From Stenopsyche tienmushanensis (Eukaryota > Arthropoda > Insecta > Trichoptera > Stenopsychidae), in NCBI GenBank assembly GCA_008973525.1, contig WACJ01000079.1:372001-436000 (forward strand): a stretch of DNA of 64,000 nucleotides. Reading direction: 5' to 3'. Numbering within the stretch: the stretch's first letter is position 1; each line of letters begins with the position of its first letter. Under the pieces are notes generated by a model that was not told where the DNA came from, ran no database searches, and saw only the letters and a program-made list of their open reading frames with translations. This document shows positions 10,593-22,791 of this stretch, one piece after another. Made by a program: the position numbers and the translations under genes.

Positions 10593-13085
10593 TTCTTTAT
10601 TAGCAATAATAAACATGAATTGATTGATAAGTTTTAGATGTTCATACATTTTTGGCGATTTTTATACAACAATATTTCCGTCCAAATGTATATTTTGTAG
10701 TTGTAGTTTTCTATGCAAATAATTGAGAGCTTTCTTGAGTGTTGTATTTTTTTTGGTATATACCTATTACTTCTGAATAAATATTGAAAATTTTAGCAAA
10801 TATAATAGTCTTTTAGAACTTTCCCAAGCAGATGGATGTTTAAATCTTAAATATAATAATTTTATTTCATGTTTTCTAAAATGCAATTCGTCGACCGTGT
10901 AAAATCTAAGCCGTACTATTGAAGTACCATGTTATTCAAGGGTCAAACGTTTTTGAGGTCATTCAAGATCTTATTTTGAACGGGAAATAATTTTCATTCA
11001 ATGTCTCGCATCGCATTACATTCAGTTTAAGGCTGTGTTTTAAATATAGAATCCCTGTGTCAATGAACGATTCGTAACACCAGTTATGTGTTCAACAAAG
11101 CACATCATTCCACACATGAAATTTCTCAACGGTTTCATATGCTTAATTAAAAATTACATCAAATCCTTGCTTTTTTTCTGTTCTATAAAGCGAGCACATC
11201 TGTTGCTTAATTATGCTGGCAACAGCTGTTTTTACGTCGCTCTTTCAAGACTCATGGGCTTACGTATCAACACAAACAATGTCGTCACGTCGTAAAAAAA
11301 TAATGATGTATTATTTTATCATTTATGACTTTGTTCCGCGATTGAATCTTCAGCGCTCGCCGAAAACTTTTTACGGCACGTATTTCAGCAGGTTGTATGG
11401 CTTGGCGTGACTTTATTTCATAAAAGTTGTACAACAATCTCTTCTTTCTTCTGTGTCATTTTTCTTACGGATTACTTTTTGGACTGAGTTTATAATTTAT
11501 TTAGTTTTTTACAAGTTTTTTTGCCGCTCGGAATAGAACGTGTTCGAGAAGATTACAACAGTACTGTATTAAATTGTAGCCACCGAATTGAGTTTGACGC
11601 AACGAGCTCAACAGTGATGAATGTTTTTTGTACTTGAACTTGTCTTTTTTTATTTCGCATTAAAACTTTCTTTATTTCTTTTTGGAGACACTGACACGGA
11701 AATGGTGTAATATTTATAATACATTCCCATAAAAAATATTCTTTTAATAATAAGCAATCCATAACGAATCACAGTAGAAAAAAATATGTAAATAGCAATA
11801 AAAAGACACGATTAATAAAATTTAATCAATCTAAATTATCTTAGATAATTTCATTATCGAAAATTTCTATTCAAATAATTCCATCTCATCTTAACGATAT
11901 CTAGAAGGAAATGGAAAATTATTCTTGAAAAACCTATATTTAGTATCGCCCTTATTCAATTTGTTACATGTCACTATACATCGTCCATTTATAGTCTTCA
12001 AATTGATGCATCTGAATACAAATTCTAGTATTCTCCTTCACTTTGATCCCAATATGGAATACCATCGATATGAATATGTTCTTCATTCAAAATTTAAAAT
12101 CCAAGAGCCATTTCATAAGCCGTCAAAGCAAGCAAGTTGATTACCATATCTTGTTTGTCCATATTTTGTATATCGAATAAGGCACCGCATAGACCAATGC
12201 ACTGCTAATATGACATGATTATACAATCTCAGACTTATACTACGGTTCGGACGTGCAGATTTGCACGTCCTCACGTCAAGGTTGTCGAGAGTCGTCCGTT
12301 AAATGTGTAGCTAAAGACATTTGGTTCTAAACGCAATAATCTGGATGGAGTTTATATCTTCAATTAAGTTCTGGCGATAAAGTCCGCATTTCCGATTTTA
12401 TGGGGAGGGTCAATCTCCGAGTGCTTTTGTATGTATTGTCGTAAAGCGATTTATATTTTTTTATGACCGAGTGTTAATGTTTACAAAGCTTCGAGGGCTG
12501 AAGGGCCCAACGGGTGGTTTCGGTGACGTCTTCATATAAATCATCAGAGCGCAGTATTTTACTCGTGATATATCGCATTAGCCACGGTGAGTCACTCTCG
12601 AACCCTCATCCAGTTTTTCTTGGGCACCAGGAATCCGTTTCGCCAATAACTGGATATCATAACGAGAACTTTTCCTTTACGGTCCGCTGGCGACATATAG
12701 CAGGGGCTTAGGAGGGGTCAGGCGTTCAAATTAGCGGCTTGCGAGCGCCATAATGGTACAGAGTTTTTAAAAAACCATTCTTAACAGTATCATTGCATAT
12801 TGAACATCGACTAATAGTTTCATTATTATCAAATAGTTTTTTAACAAAATATCTAGATTTTTCCAAAAATTACATTTAAAATATCTAAAAGCGTTGTATA
12901 AGTATAAATATTTGCATATGAGATATTAGGCACATGGTTATGAATCAATTAAAATTTCAATATATATATGTGCACAATAATATCCATGAAAAGAAATTAA
13001 GAACAAAGTAATTGTTAGGAATATCAATTTAACAACGACATCTTCTGTCTTTATACATGTACACCGCTCGAATAGTGAAATCGTT
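10593..13085. other. Unannotated AT-rich stretch with an island at 12240-12740
   Basis: No recognisable gene. A perfect 9-bp inverted repeat with a 4-nt loop lies at 12249-12270 (arm GGACGTGCA). The 12480-12720 part is GC-richer and contains a 65-codon plus ORF (12514-12711) with a donor-like GTGAGT at about 12589. Acceptor spacing is too short for a convincing intron. The remainder shows only A/T runs. Confidence 0.4.
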
Positions 13086-13087
13086 AA

Positions 13088-13200
13088 ATAGCCTTGGCTG
13101 CGGGAAGATGTCCTTCCTGCAGGCTGTTAGCTGTAACCTCTCTCTTCATAAATAAAATAGAGTAGTTAAGATGGAAGTATTTTCGCACAATCACTTTCAT
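13088..13200 (+). repeat. Dispersed GC-rich repeat, copy 1
   Basis: 'ccttggctgcgggaagatgt' followed by a 'ctctctctt...aataaaat' segment is also found, diverged, at 59088-59180. A GC-rich block followed within about 50 bp by AATAAA resembles an LTR or retroelement 3' end. The family is not recognised and no PBS or polypurine tract was found. Confidence 0.5.
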
Positions 13201-13320
13201 CCAACTGCGGTCAGACAACAGAACAAACCCAGGCGCAATGCAAAACTTGATACAAGGTATGTGTCACCAGACCATGCAATGGCACACATGCTGTATCACC
13301 GGGAATAATAGTATTGATAT

Positions 13321-13698
13321 TTAATTACTTGTAAAAAAAGAATTGAATTTATACAGCTTTTGATTGATTTCTTTAATATTATTATACAACAATTTATCAT
13401 ACATTCTTAGGTTTACATATGTTATATCACCAATTATAGATTCATTGATCATTGCGAAATATATTTGGCGTTCAGGAATATTGCCTTGAACTTTTAAAGC
13501 ATTCATAAATCGCATAAAAAGGATTGAATAGCAGTCTTGAATTGATGCGATGCCAAAGCTGAATAGCGTAAGTTTGAGAAAATCGCCGTAATCCTCGGCG
13601 TGCAATAAACAGGACGTATCACTTTTTACTGATACTGTAAAAGGTTTAACACCACTGTAAAATGAAATGAGCCACTCGGGAGATTTTCCCGTCTTCAT
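13321..13698 (-). other. 125-codon ORF, unrecognised
   Basis: The translation has alternating hydrophobic and charged segments and a Lys/Asn-rich C-terminus, and is more protein-like than most ORFs here. I recognise no family. Several other ORFs in the window reach 125-128 codons without signs of function, so length alone is not evidence. It ends in a poly-Lys/Phe-rich AT tract. A fragment of an old mobile-element protein is possible but unsupported. Confidence 0.18.
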
Positions 13699-13699
13699 A

Positions 13700-15265
13700 A
13701 TGCCCCGTAAAATAATATTGATATATACGGAGTGCCTTCAAAAGATTAAATATATGACACTTATAGCCCCGATTCCGGAAACTAGTAAATATATCACGAA
13801 CAATGTATTTAAGGGATACGCGCTTAAATGCGAAAGCCTGATAATCTAATTTCTATCTGGACTGGAAAACTGATGTCTCGATAAATTCGCAACGAACAAA
13901 AATTGATACGAAAATGTTTAAATTGCGTCTGAATTATTTAATAGCAATTTTGATGGGGAAAAAAATGCGAGCAGAATATCATGTTCCAAGTTTTTATTAC
14001 GTTATGGGAAAATATGTTTACATCATCTGTGGGAGAGAAAAGCGTATTTTGGGAAGATCAATAAGTTATTGGTCTTTTTTTATTTTTCCCAAAGGGTACA
14101 TATGACGTTACAAAAAAAAGCCATATTTTTTTTCTATAAATCCTATTAATAGGATTTTTTGCCCAGCTTTCACTCTTCGAACTCGACCGTTTTCATCTCG
14201 CGTTTTCCATTTTTTTCGCAGACGGAGAAAAATGAGAAAGGCTTTACCTAATTTAATTTTTGAGAGCGTTATTATTTTCAACTTTGCCGAGGAGAGATCA
14301 CTTAAATATAAAAATGAGGCATACATTCGGTGGTGAAATTTAAGACGTTAGAAAGTGGCTGCGGCTGTATCCCTGGCTCGGAATCAACCCGAATTGCTAA
14401 ATTGCTTGTGAGACATATATTACAATTTGTGGATGCTAAAAGGGAAATTATTTCCATCGGGCGTGATTGTTCATTCGTCATAGTTAAGGTGATTTTTTTT
14501 ATGCGAGCATGCACGTAAACTTGTGCTTAATTTTTCGTTATGTGCTATAATAGCTCTCGTTTGAAGATAGCACGACTTATTGCAGGCATTGCACGTTAAA
14601 GCGCCCATTTTATAAAAGCATTAAGTTAACCCATTTTTTTGGTAAGCAACATGCTTGTATAAATGATCCATGGATAATGAAAATCACAAAGAGAATTTAT
14701 AAAACTAAATATAATTTAAATCTGATTTTAAACTGCGTCATTTCATTTTATCATGTTGATTGATATCGATGGCTATATTGGCATATGTTATTGAAAATGC
14801 AACGCAATTCAAAGGATTAAATATTACCCTCAACTAAAATGCACTTCAACGTACCAGTAGTCGGGAAATTTTTCAATTCAGTCTGTAAATAAATCGCTTC
14901 GTCGATTGCTATTTTAGTTCATTCAATCCCTTCAAAATATTTACGCTAGTGTGCAAATTCGATTTGATTTTAAATCTGCCGCTAGTCAATGTGATTGCTG
15001 ATCGCTTTTTAAAAAATGAGAGGCCATGTGCAATTTTTTTACAATGAAATTTTGTTTTTTTTTTCTGAGGTTGTTTACCAAAATCGAATGAAAATATGCA
15101 TGTATTGAATAAGGGTGCATCATAATCAATAAAAAAGCTTGTACAGAAAGGCTAAATAATATTTAAACAATCTCACAAAGGAGAATTCCACTTTTATATA
15201 AGCACATGCAGATTTCTATGAGATATTCAAAATCAAAATAAATTATAACATCCAAGGAGTAATGT
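13700..15265. other. Unannotated stretch
   Basis: 14160-14500 is slightly GC-richer with short opposing ORFs (14302-14514 minus and 14330-14518 plus) that are mirror images on the two strands. Nothing recognisable. Confidence 0.4.
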
Positions 15266-15268
15266 GTA

Positions 15269-15794
15269 CTTAATTTTTTTGTGCGGTAAATGCTTTCGAA
15301 ATCGCATAAAAAGAAATCGCACAAGAAAATCTATGACGTACATAGAAAAAGTGAAGATGCGGTCCATGGATTTTAAAAACCGCATAACTTTGAAACAACT
15401 ATGTATATCCAAAATCGCATAAAAAAAGTTAATAAAAAAAACAGGAAAAAGATGTCACTATAGTCCCTAACTCAAAAAAAAATATCACAAAATGGCCACT
15501 ATTTAAAAAATATATAGTCAAGTCATTTTTTGGCCTTATTTTGTCAGTTGTAATTTTTTTGTTAAAAAATAATTAAACGGACCAGAATAAAGGGCTTGAA
15601 GATGCAATATGATTTCCATACTCCCAAATTATATTTTTTTTTCCGAATTTCGGTTAGTGTTGATAATTTATTTTCTATTTCATCCAAAATATCTCGATAC
15701 AAACTCTTTATGAAATTTAAAAAAAAATTGCTTTAAAAAATCGCATAACTTCGAAATCGCACAAAAAAAAGTCGCACAAAAAGATGTTTGAGTG
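15269..15794 (+). mobile_element. MITE family copy (CACTCAAACCTC-type), short form
   Basis: The left end reads CTTAATTTTTTTGTGCGG after TA; the right end reads GTCGCACAAAAAGATGTTTG then AGTG (15791-15794). The interior shares the CCGCATAACTTTGAAACA block and the 'gatgtcactatagtccctaa' block with the 9.7, 25.2 and 29.1 kb copies. The right target TA has become CA. No coding capacity. Confidence 0.75.
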
Positions 15795-18430
15795 CAGTCG
15801 GTTAGTAAAAATATACAATAATTAATTGTGTACTAATTCTTATACCTCAATGTATTATACAAATTATAAGTTCAATTCGCCGTATCAAATTACTTCTGTA
15901 GATTCAAATTTGTACTTTTTTTCATTAATGGCAATTATGTATTTGCTATTGAGCGAACAACTCCTGAATGGATGCTATAAAAATAGAATAAACCCCAGAC
16001 TATTTCGAAATGAGGGGGTGTATATGGTGCAGTACGTCTTCTACAAACACTTGTATTTTTCCTTTATTTTCTTTTTCTTGCGTTATTGATACGGTCTGAA
16101 CAAATTGCTATTTCGCGCTCTTCATAACAAAGCCCTGGTATTGCACCTGTCTCCTCTCAAGCAAGCCCGATTGTAATCGATTTTTTGAATGATATCGATA
16201 TAATAAATAGAATTCTGCAAATATTCCACATTATTCCCTCCGACAGTCCAATTTGAATCGGTGATATCTTTCGCGTGCAGTCTAATTTGGTTGGAATTGT
16301 GTCAAGTTGTTTTTTCCACGTGGATAGATTTCTTCTATATTAGCTGAAAGGTTTTTTGTTTGATCTTCACACCAGTGCATCCAAGTTGATTTTGAAGAAT
16401 GTATGAATTGAACGAATTTGAATGTTCAAACATTTTTAGATCATCGAGATCAAAGCTTGATCCGCTGAATGAGATAAAACGCTTTAGTTTAAAATAATAA
16501 TTAAAGAGCGTATATACTTCATATGATTTGCTTTAAAATTAAGTTCTGAAAGATATAGTTAGACTTAATGTTAAAGACGTAGGATAAGAAACATTTCACC
16601 TTACGTCTCTCAAGTTCATTATCAAACTTATGTTAAATCCAGGATATTAAGATCGTTACGCGGTAATTAAAGCAAAGATATCCAAATTCCAGATATTTAT
16701 TTTTCCATTTAAATATTCCAAATACCCTTTTCAGCGCAACAATTATTTGTCGTGTCTGCGTGAATACCTTTTATCTCCTCATTTATATCAAATAGTTCTT
16801 TGATGTATCTCGATCTGAATAACTCTAAATTAATTGATGAAGCACAATCTGAAGAAGGTTCGCCGAATATCAAATAACAAACTCAATTACGGCTTACTTA
16901 TGTTCCGCGTTCTGAGGTGCTCTCAAATGGCGATCCTTTTGAAATTCCCAAGACATTGCCGCGAAAACGAAATTTCATCAAAGTTCGAAAGTACCACACC
17001 GGAGTTATGAATTACTAATTAGAATAAAAAACAGATTTCGCAGGTACCAATCTCCAGCATCCCCCGAGCTTTAAAATTCTAATCCGCTGCAAAGTGGCAA
17101 GTTATTTGCGCAAAGTTTGCAGATGATAGAGTACATAATCCGAATGCAGTCGTGTTTGCTTTAGACCTTCGCCCTTAGTGGGCTCGTTCTTATGTGTTTT
17201 TGTATGTGTTTGTAATCCAAGGTGCCAAAATTAATTATTTACCTTTGAGTCTTGGTTCTTTGCTGACGTTTGCGCTTTTGGTAAAACGCAACGTAATTGC
17301 TTCGACATGCAAGCTCGAGAAAAGCTCTCCGTGCTTGTGTTTATTTATATAGTCTACCCCTTTCCAATTAAGTATACCCGCTGAAATCCTGGGCTCCGAA
17401 GATGTAAATCACCCCCTCACAATACCCAATATATTGCCAATGGACAAAGTCTTATATTAATAGGATCACCCTTTAATTTGCTCATTGCGTGCTATTGGAA
17501 TATAAATCAACCCCCTCGGGGAAAATGAACGTGTTAATATTTTTTAATTGTTATTTATGCGAAATGTGGCTCAATCTAGATTTACGTGAAATAAATAAAA
17601 TTAATATTTCTGAATTATTATATATTGCCTCCCACTTTTACATGAATTTTTAATATGCGATCATCAACCATTTTATCCTTGCAAAATATGATATTTAATT
17701 TGACGCTTGATTGTTCTTTATTTATTCAAGAATATTTTATAGACAGTTGATTTTGTCCATCTCTGAATTTCAATATGAAGATACAAATTGCTTTCAGATT
17801 CGAAATAGAATGATATCCACGTCTCTTAAGAATTGAAATAATAAAATTTACATTACTATACTTTTTGCTACTAAACACCAATATTACTTTTTGCTCGTCT
17901 TTTCATCGTCTGCGAAATTTGAAATTCAAAGGATTTCAACACCATCAAATGAAGCACTGCTAAAATCATCACTTTGCTTAAAATTTGTTCTTATCAAGGT
18001 ATATGAACTAAATTAATACAATATAATCACAAACATCAAAATGTCTATTTTATATGACCAATGTTACGTCGTGATTTAATATAATAAATTGCATTATTTT
18101 ATTTTTAAAAAATACTAGTCGATTGTATACACAAATTGCTATATTTTAATAAAATGTAATATATTTTTCCTGGTCGTAAACTAAAATCCGCCAGGTTAAA
18201 TGTTACCAACACATTATGTTGTTTTAGAACTAAGTCTAGTGAATATAAAGACCACTTCGGTTCAAATTATGACTTGAGTACGTCTTTAGTTTATTATGGT
18301 CACTCAACGCTCAGAAGTTTAACCAATAATGAGCATCCACAATTTGACAACTACAATGTAATGTCATCGGTAACACTTGGTATGGAGTATTATATATTTT
18401 ATTGATAAAGACGTAAATATATATGTATAT
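15795..18430. other. Unannotated stretch
   Basis: Contains an 87-codon hydrophobic ORF (15826-16089) with no recognisable features and a GC-richer patch at about 17040-17400. No transposon ends, splice-site pairs or RNA genes recognised. Confidence 0.4.
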
Positions 18431-19270
18431 GGACATTAGGGTGGTATATATATATTTTAGGGTGGTCACATATATTTGGGTCAAAATTTTTTTTCCGAAT
18501 ATTCGACCAGTCAAACTCTCATTTGATTTTTCACTATTTCAGTATTTCAGTCAAAAGACACAAACTCTTCCGACAAGTACCATAAATGGCTCAGTATTTT
18601 TTTCAGGGCAACTTTGGCCATTGTTTGGTTTATATTTTCAAATGATTCCAGGTATTTTAATAATTGTAAGTCGTTTCTTGGTGCTGAATATCGAACAAGG
18701 ACTTGAAATAAGTATTATATATATATATTACGACTGTGAAAATACATATGCACATTTTTCACTGCTTTCATTTCCTTTTTCGTCAGTTTAAACTGATGTT
18801 TAAATAAAAAAAAAACAAGTAACACATAGCTTTAGCCATCCATTTAGCACGGTGAAGACCAACAGACCTCCTAAATGAAATTTCTTTTTTAGAAATTCCT
18901 CCCAAGTAAATGATGGAAAGATTCAGTAACTCTTTACAGTCATCTTAAGGTTGATACACTCGAAGTTATTTTTGAGCAAAAGAAATCTTGTCTGTAGTAT
19001 CATTTTTTATGATTTTTGAGGACGTAGTATCATAAATTACTGTTTTATAAACACTTTGATCAATTTTGTCCCAGTTCTTCTTAAAACTTTTAAGCGATTG
19101 AATATCAGGTGCACTAGATGGACCGAGCGATTGACCCACTACAGTTTCTAATATAATTACCATTATATGATGGCGACAACTTTTTTCTGAAACTTTGACT
19201 TATGATAAGAACCTCTAAATTATTTTTACCGCCAAATTTTTTAAAAGTCGAAAAATAAAGACCACCCTGA
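18431..19270. mobile_element. Putative DNA transposon with AGGGTGGTC termini, unclassified
   Basis: TTAGGGTGGTCAC at about 18457-18469 (with a near-copy, ATTAGGGTGGTAT, about 22 bp before it) is mirrored by GACCACCCTGA at 19260-19270, about 800 bp away. Both ends lie in TATATA tracts that could be target duplications. Beyond the first 11 bp the inverted repeat is weak. The interior ORFs (18423-18791 plus, 18966-19163 minus) are not recognised. It may be a non-autonomous element; the superfamily cannot be named. Confidence 0.4.
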
Positions 19271-19274
19271 TATA

Positions 19275-22200
19275 TATTCTTTATTAATGTGTGTTACATA
19301 TTTAATAAATACTCATGTGATGTGATGGAATTCTTTGATGTGTACTGGAAAACATGTTTTGGCGATAAAAATAGCTCGACATGCTGTTTGAATTTTCAGG
19401 CTTTTCCTAATCCGTTTGCGAAATTTTATAGCTTAGGAGTTTTGGCATTAAAACATATTTTATGTTTATTTATAAATTCCTGTTCCAATCCTGATCTTTG
19501 ACATTCAAATTCCCTTCGCACAGTAATATTATTTGATGATTTAAAAATACGTAAAGCAAAACGTTATGGACATATTTTTATTTTAAAAATGGAATTTTTG
19601 AATAATCTATTTTATCGTGGAAAGTTTCAAAACATATATCATCTCCAAGGATATCCCACGTGAGCTTCAGCAGCTGTTTCTGTACCTTTTCAGAAGGAAT
19701 AGTGCCTGAGTGGATTCTCCCCCAATTATCTAAATTATTTCTTTTTTCCTCGGTTTTTATGCGTCGTTTTCGCCGAGCATCCCGAATGGGTTTCAATTAA
19801 ACTAAAGAAAATACACCCGAAAACAAAAGGAGAAGCACACAAGGAAAACTTGGATACAAAGGTTTTCTAATGTTGCCGTTTGAAAGTTTTCACGTGTTCG
19901 TACACGTATACCTCGATGTTTGTTGCCTTCCTTTTGCCTACTTAATAGTCCCGATTTAAAAGCTATATCGACAAAGTTTAAAGATACAACGCTCCAAGTT
20001 GAGTCTCTTATGGTGAAACCTTTCAGCGGGTGCTAAACGAAACCCAGTCGCCGGATAACTTTTCTTATTTGAATAACACCAAATTTCGACGATATTGGAT
20101 TCGAAGCCTCCAATGAAATGTCATCCATGCAAAAAAACGTTCATATATTCAATTTTAGCGCTTGATCTATAAATTTATTATAACGTGCGAAAGTTCCCTT
20201 TATAAATATCTGCTGCATACAGCACAAGAAAAAGCTTCTTTCTTACGTCAAATGCATGTGTTGCAAACCATTTTAAGCTCCCCCAACAACTTCGACACAC
20301 TTTTCAACGTTTATTTCTGCTTTGTTGACTCTTGTGTAGAAAATGCCATTAGCATCCGGCAGAACCCTACAATTATGCATTTGAATAACCTCAGAATAAA
20401 ATTTTCGCGCAAAATTCAGTCTATGTACTATTCAATGGTACCAAAAACTGCCGCTTAAAATGCTGTTTCGAATTTAATGGAATTGAATTTCCTTTAGAAA
20501 CATTACTTAAATACTTTGTTTAGTACGTTTCAGACAATTTCCAAATTATTTCAAAGAAACATTATTCTGACCCTATCTAAAGTAGTTACGTGGAAACTTT
20601 TACTTTGTGCATAATTTAATTTGAGTGCATGCATTACTGCAGCAGTTTTGCATATTATTTTTAAATAACTTATATTAGCAATACAAAATTTATATAATCA
20701 TCGACTTATAATTCTTATTCCTCTCATAATGATCTATATAGTATAGAATCAAGTAGAAGAAGCCTATAATTGCAATAATCTTGTCTTGAATTGTCAGTTT
20801 TTTTTACTGTTTCAATTAATCGGCATCTTTCACATAATATAAGCAAATTTCAATTATTGGAAAAATCGTACATTACTAGTAAATTAGATCGATATTTAAT
20901 ATGGATATATATATTTCTTTTTACAAATATTCTTGCACAGATTTCCTGTGTAAATTCCATATTTTCGCACAAATATTTCTGTATATAAACATGTTCGATA
21001 GGAATTTGTCAACCAACTGGAAAAGCTCTCAGGACGATTACCCTTAAAAATTTCATGTACTTATTTCATCTTCCTTCCGTCGTCTGAGCAATTTTTTCCG
21101 ATGGCTATATTAAAAAAATACTGATATCGTCACGAGAAGGTAAATATCTTTAAGCCGGATCTTATATTTTCACCCCGTTTCGGATTGGGTTTTTTTCCCT
21201 CCAAATATATTGGATTTCTTCCTACCACACAAGACACGTCATGTAAGCAAATATATATCTTTGTTTATTTTTTTTTTGTCTGTAATGCGACATTTGAAGT
21301 GTTTGCGTAACGGGCATAAAGCCTTTTGTCCTCGATTTAAGATTAGATGTGTATTTTTAACCTGTGTAATTTGGAATGAGGAATCTCTAATGATCGTTAT
21401 TTAACCACGAAGAGTCGAGTGTTCAGCCCTTCGCTGCATAAATTATACCTTCACGGGGTTGATTGTTGGCGTAGTTGTGCACTCATTTTTTGGTTTCAAT
21501 TTTATATTCTCGACTTTTTAAAATTCGTATTCACAAAAGGTTTCAGCGTGAGTGCTGCTCTTCAATTATTCAGCCATTGCTTAAAACAGTCTGTTCTGAA
21601 AATTCTCTGGCTGCTTTTATCAATGGACTCGAGCATTATATAGTCACTAGTCAGCAATGACTGACAGGGCAAAAAATGCTTTAAGCCACAACATTAACAC
21701 ATTTTTGAAACCGCGCTTGATGAATGCAGGCTTCTGCAAAAGGTACGTATTTGTTTATTCATTCGTGTCGCATGTGTCTGGAATGAGGATTTTTTTGTCT
21801 TTGAAAAGAGGAGAGATTTCCGTGCTAGATTAACGTCATCGTGTCATTTCTCACGTTAATGAAAAAGAACGAGCGCCTTTGATTATCTCGCTTCTTGACA
21901 ATAGCTGGGAATGAAAATTCTCTTTGTGCGTATAATGATTCCATAATGCGTAACTTGGAGACGGCTGCATGAAGAATGACGCCATCCAATTATTCTTCGT
22001 CGACTTTGTGGAAGCGTCGCTGAAGATTACGTACGTGTGATCATTGGACATGGTTTGAGGGAGAAAAATTAGAGCTGACGACATCTTTTTGTGTGGATGG
22101 CATAGATTTAAATTTTTATGTCGTCCTTGTTCTTCGTCTTTGTTGCAACTTCGTCGCGGTGCACAACATAATGCTTCGTTACTATCTTCAATAGGCTTCA

Positions 22201-22555
22201 AAACATTTTTATATCCAATACAATTCATTTGAATTTGGTTTGGAATTCTACATTACAATTGCCCAAAATCATTACATGATTGAACATAATTATATCATTA
22301 TCAAGAATAACATTTTATAAGTGATTATACTTTAATCACTTAACACCCAGCGACTCACCGGTGAGTCACTATATTTTAATACATAAAAACAATTATGATA
22401 GGTACACATATTTTAATGGATTTTGTTTCCATTTTATTTTTAAATAAACTCAACAGAGATCATTAGGGCTATCATAGGGTGAGATTATATGTGTTGTGAC
22501 AATCCTGACCAAGAAATGCTCAAAGCCCGTAAATGATCACCAGGATAGCACAAAA
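19275..22555. other. Unannotated stretch with a GC-richer patch (21400-22200)
   Basis: Several 60-125 codon ORFs, including 21851-22228 on the minus strand (125 codons, Cys/His/Ser-rich), none with a recognisable domain. A short repeat of CACCGGTGAG lies near 22357. Nothing else supportable. Confidence 0.4.
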
Positions 22556-22557
22556 TA

Positions 22558-22789
22558 TCAGGTCAGTCCAAAAGTTCGTGCGCATTTTTTTAATATTTTA
22601 AATAAAACACAATTTAACATTTGAATCAATAATATATTTTTCCTCCACTATCTACAATTTTCCGCTATCTTACAGGTAGCTTTTTTAATTGCATTGCTGT
22701 AGAATGATACTGATTTTGATATAAAAAAGACTTAATAGTTTAATATGGCATATAGTTTTAAATGCGCACGAACTTTTGGACTGACCTGA
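22558..22789 (-). mobile_element. Internally deleted mariner element (MITE) with transposase tail
   Basis: Perfect long terminal inverted repeats: the outer arms at about 22555-22587 and 22759-22791 are exact reverse complements (core CAGGTCAGTCCAAAAGTTCG). With TA targets at 22556-22557 and 22790-22791 the element is 232 bp. On the minus strand the interior still translates to FYSNAIKK and, after a one-base shift in an A run, LPVR*RKIVDSGGKYI. This corresponds to the C-terminus of mariner transposases, where the stop replaces the usual Trp. The DDD catalytic core is gone. Near-identical ends suggest fairly recent movement. Confidence 0.9.
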
Positions 22790-22791
22790 TA

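Noticed and set aside
12589..12632. GTGAGT...CAG as a tiny intron in the 12.5-12.7 kb ORF
   Set aside because: Only about 44 nt, shorter than usual insect introns, and the frame is open through it, so splicing is not needed.
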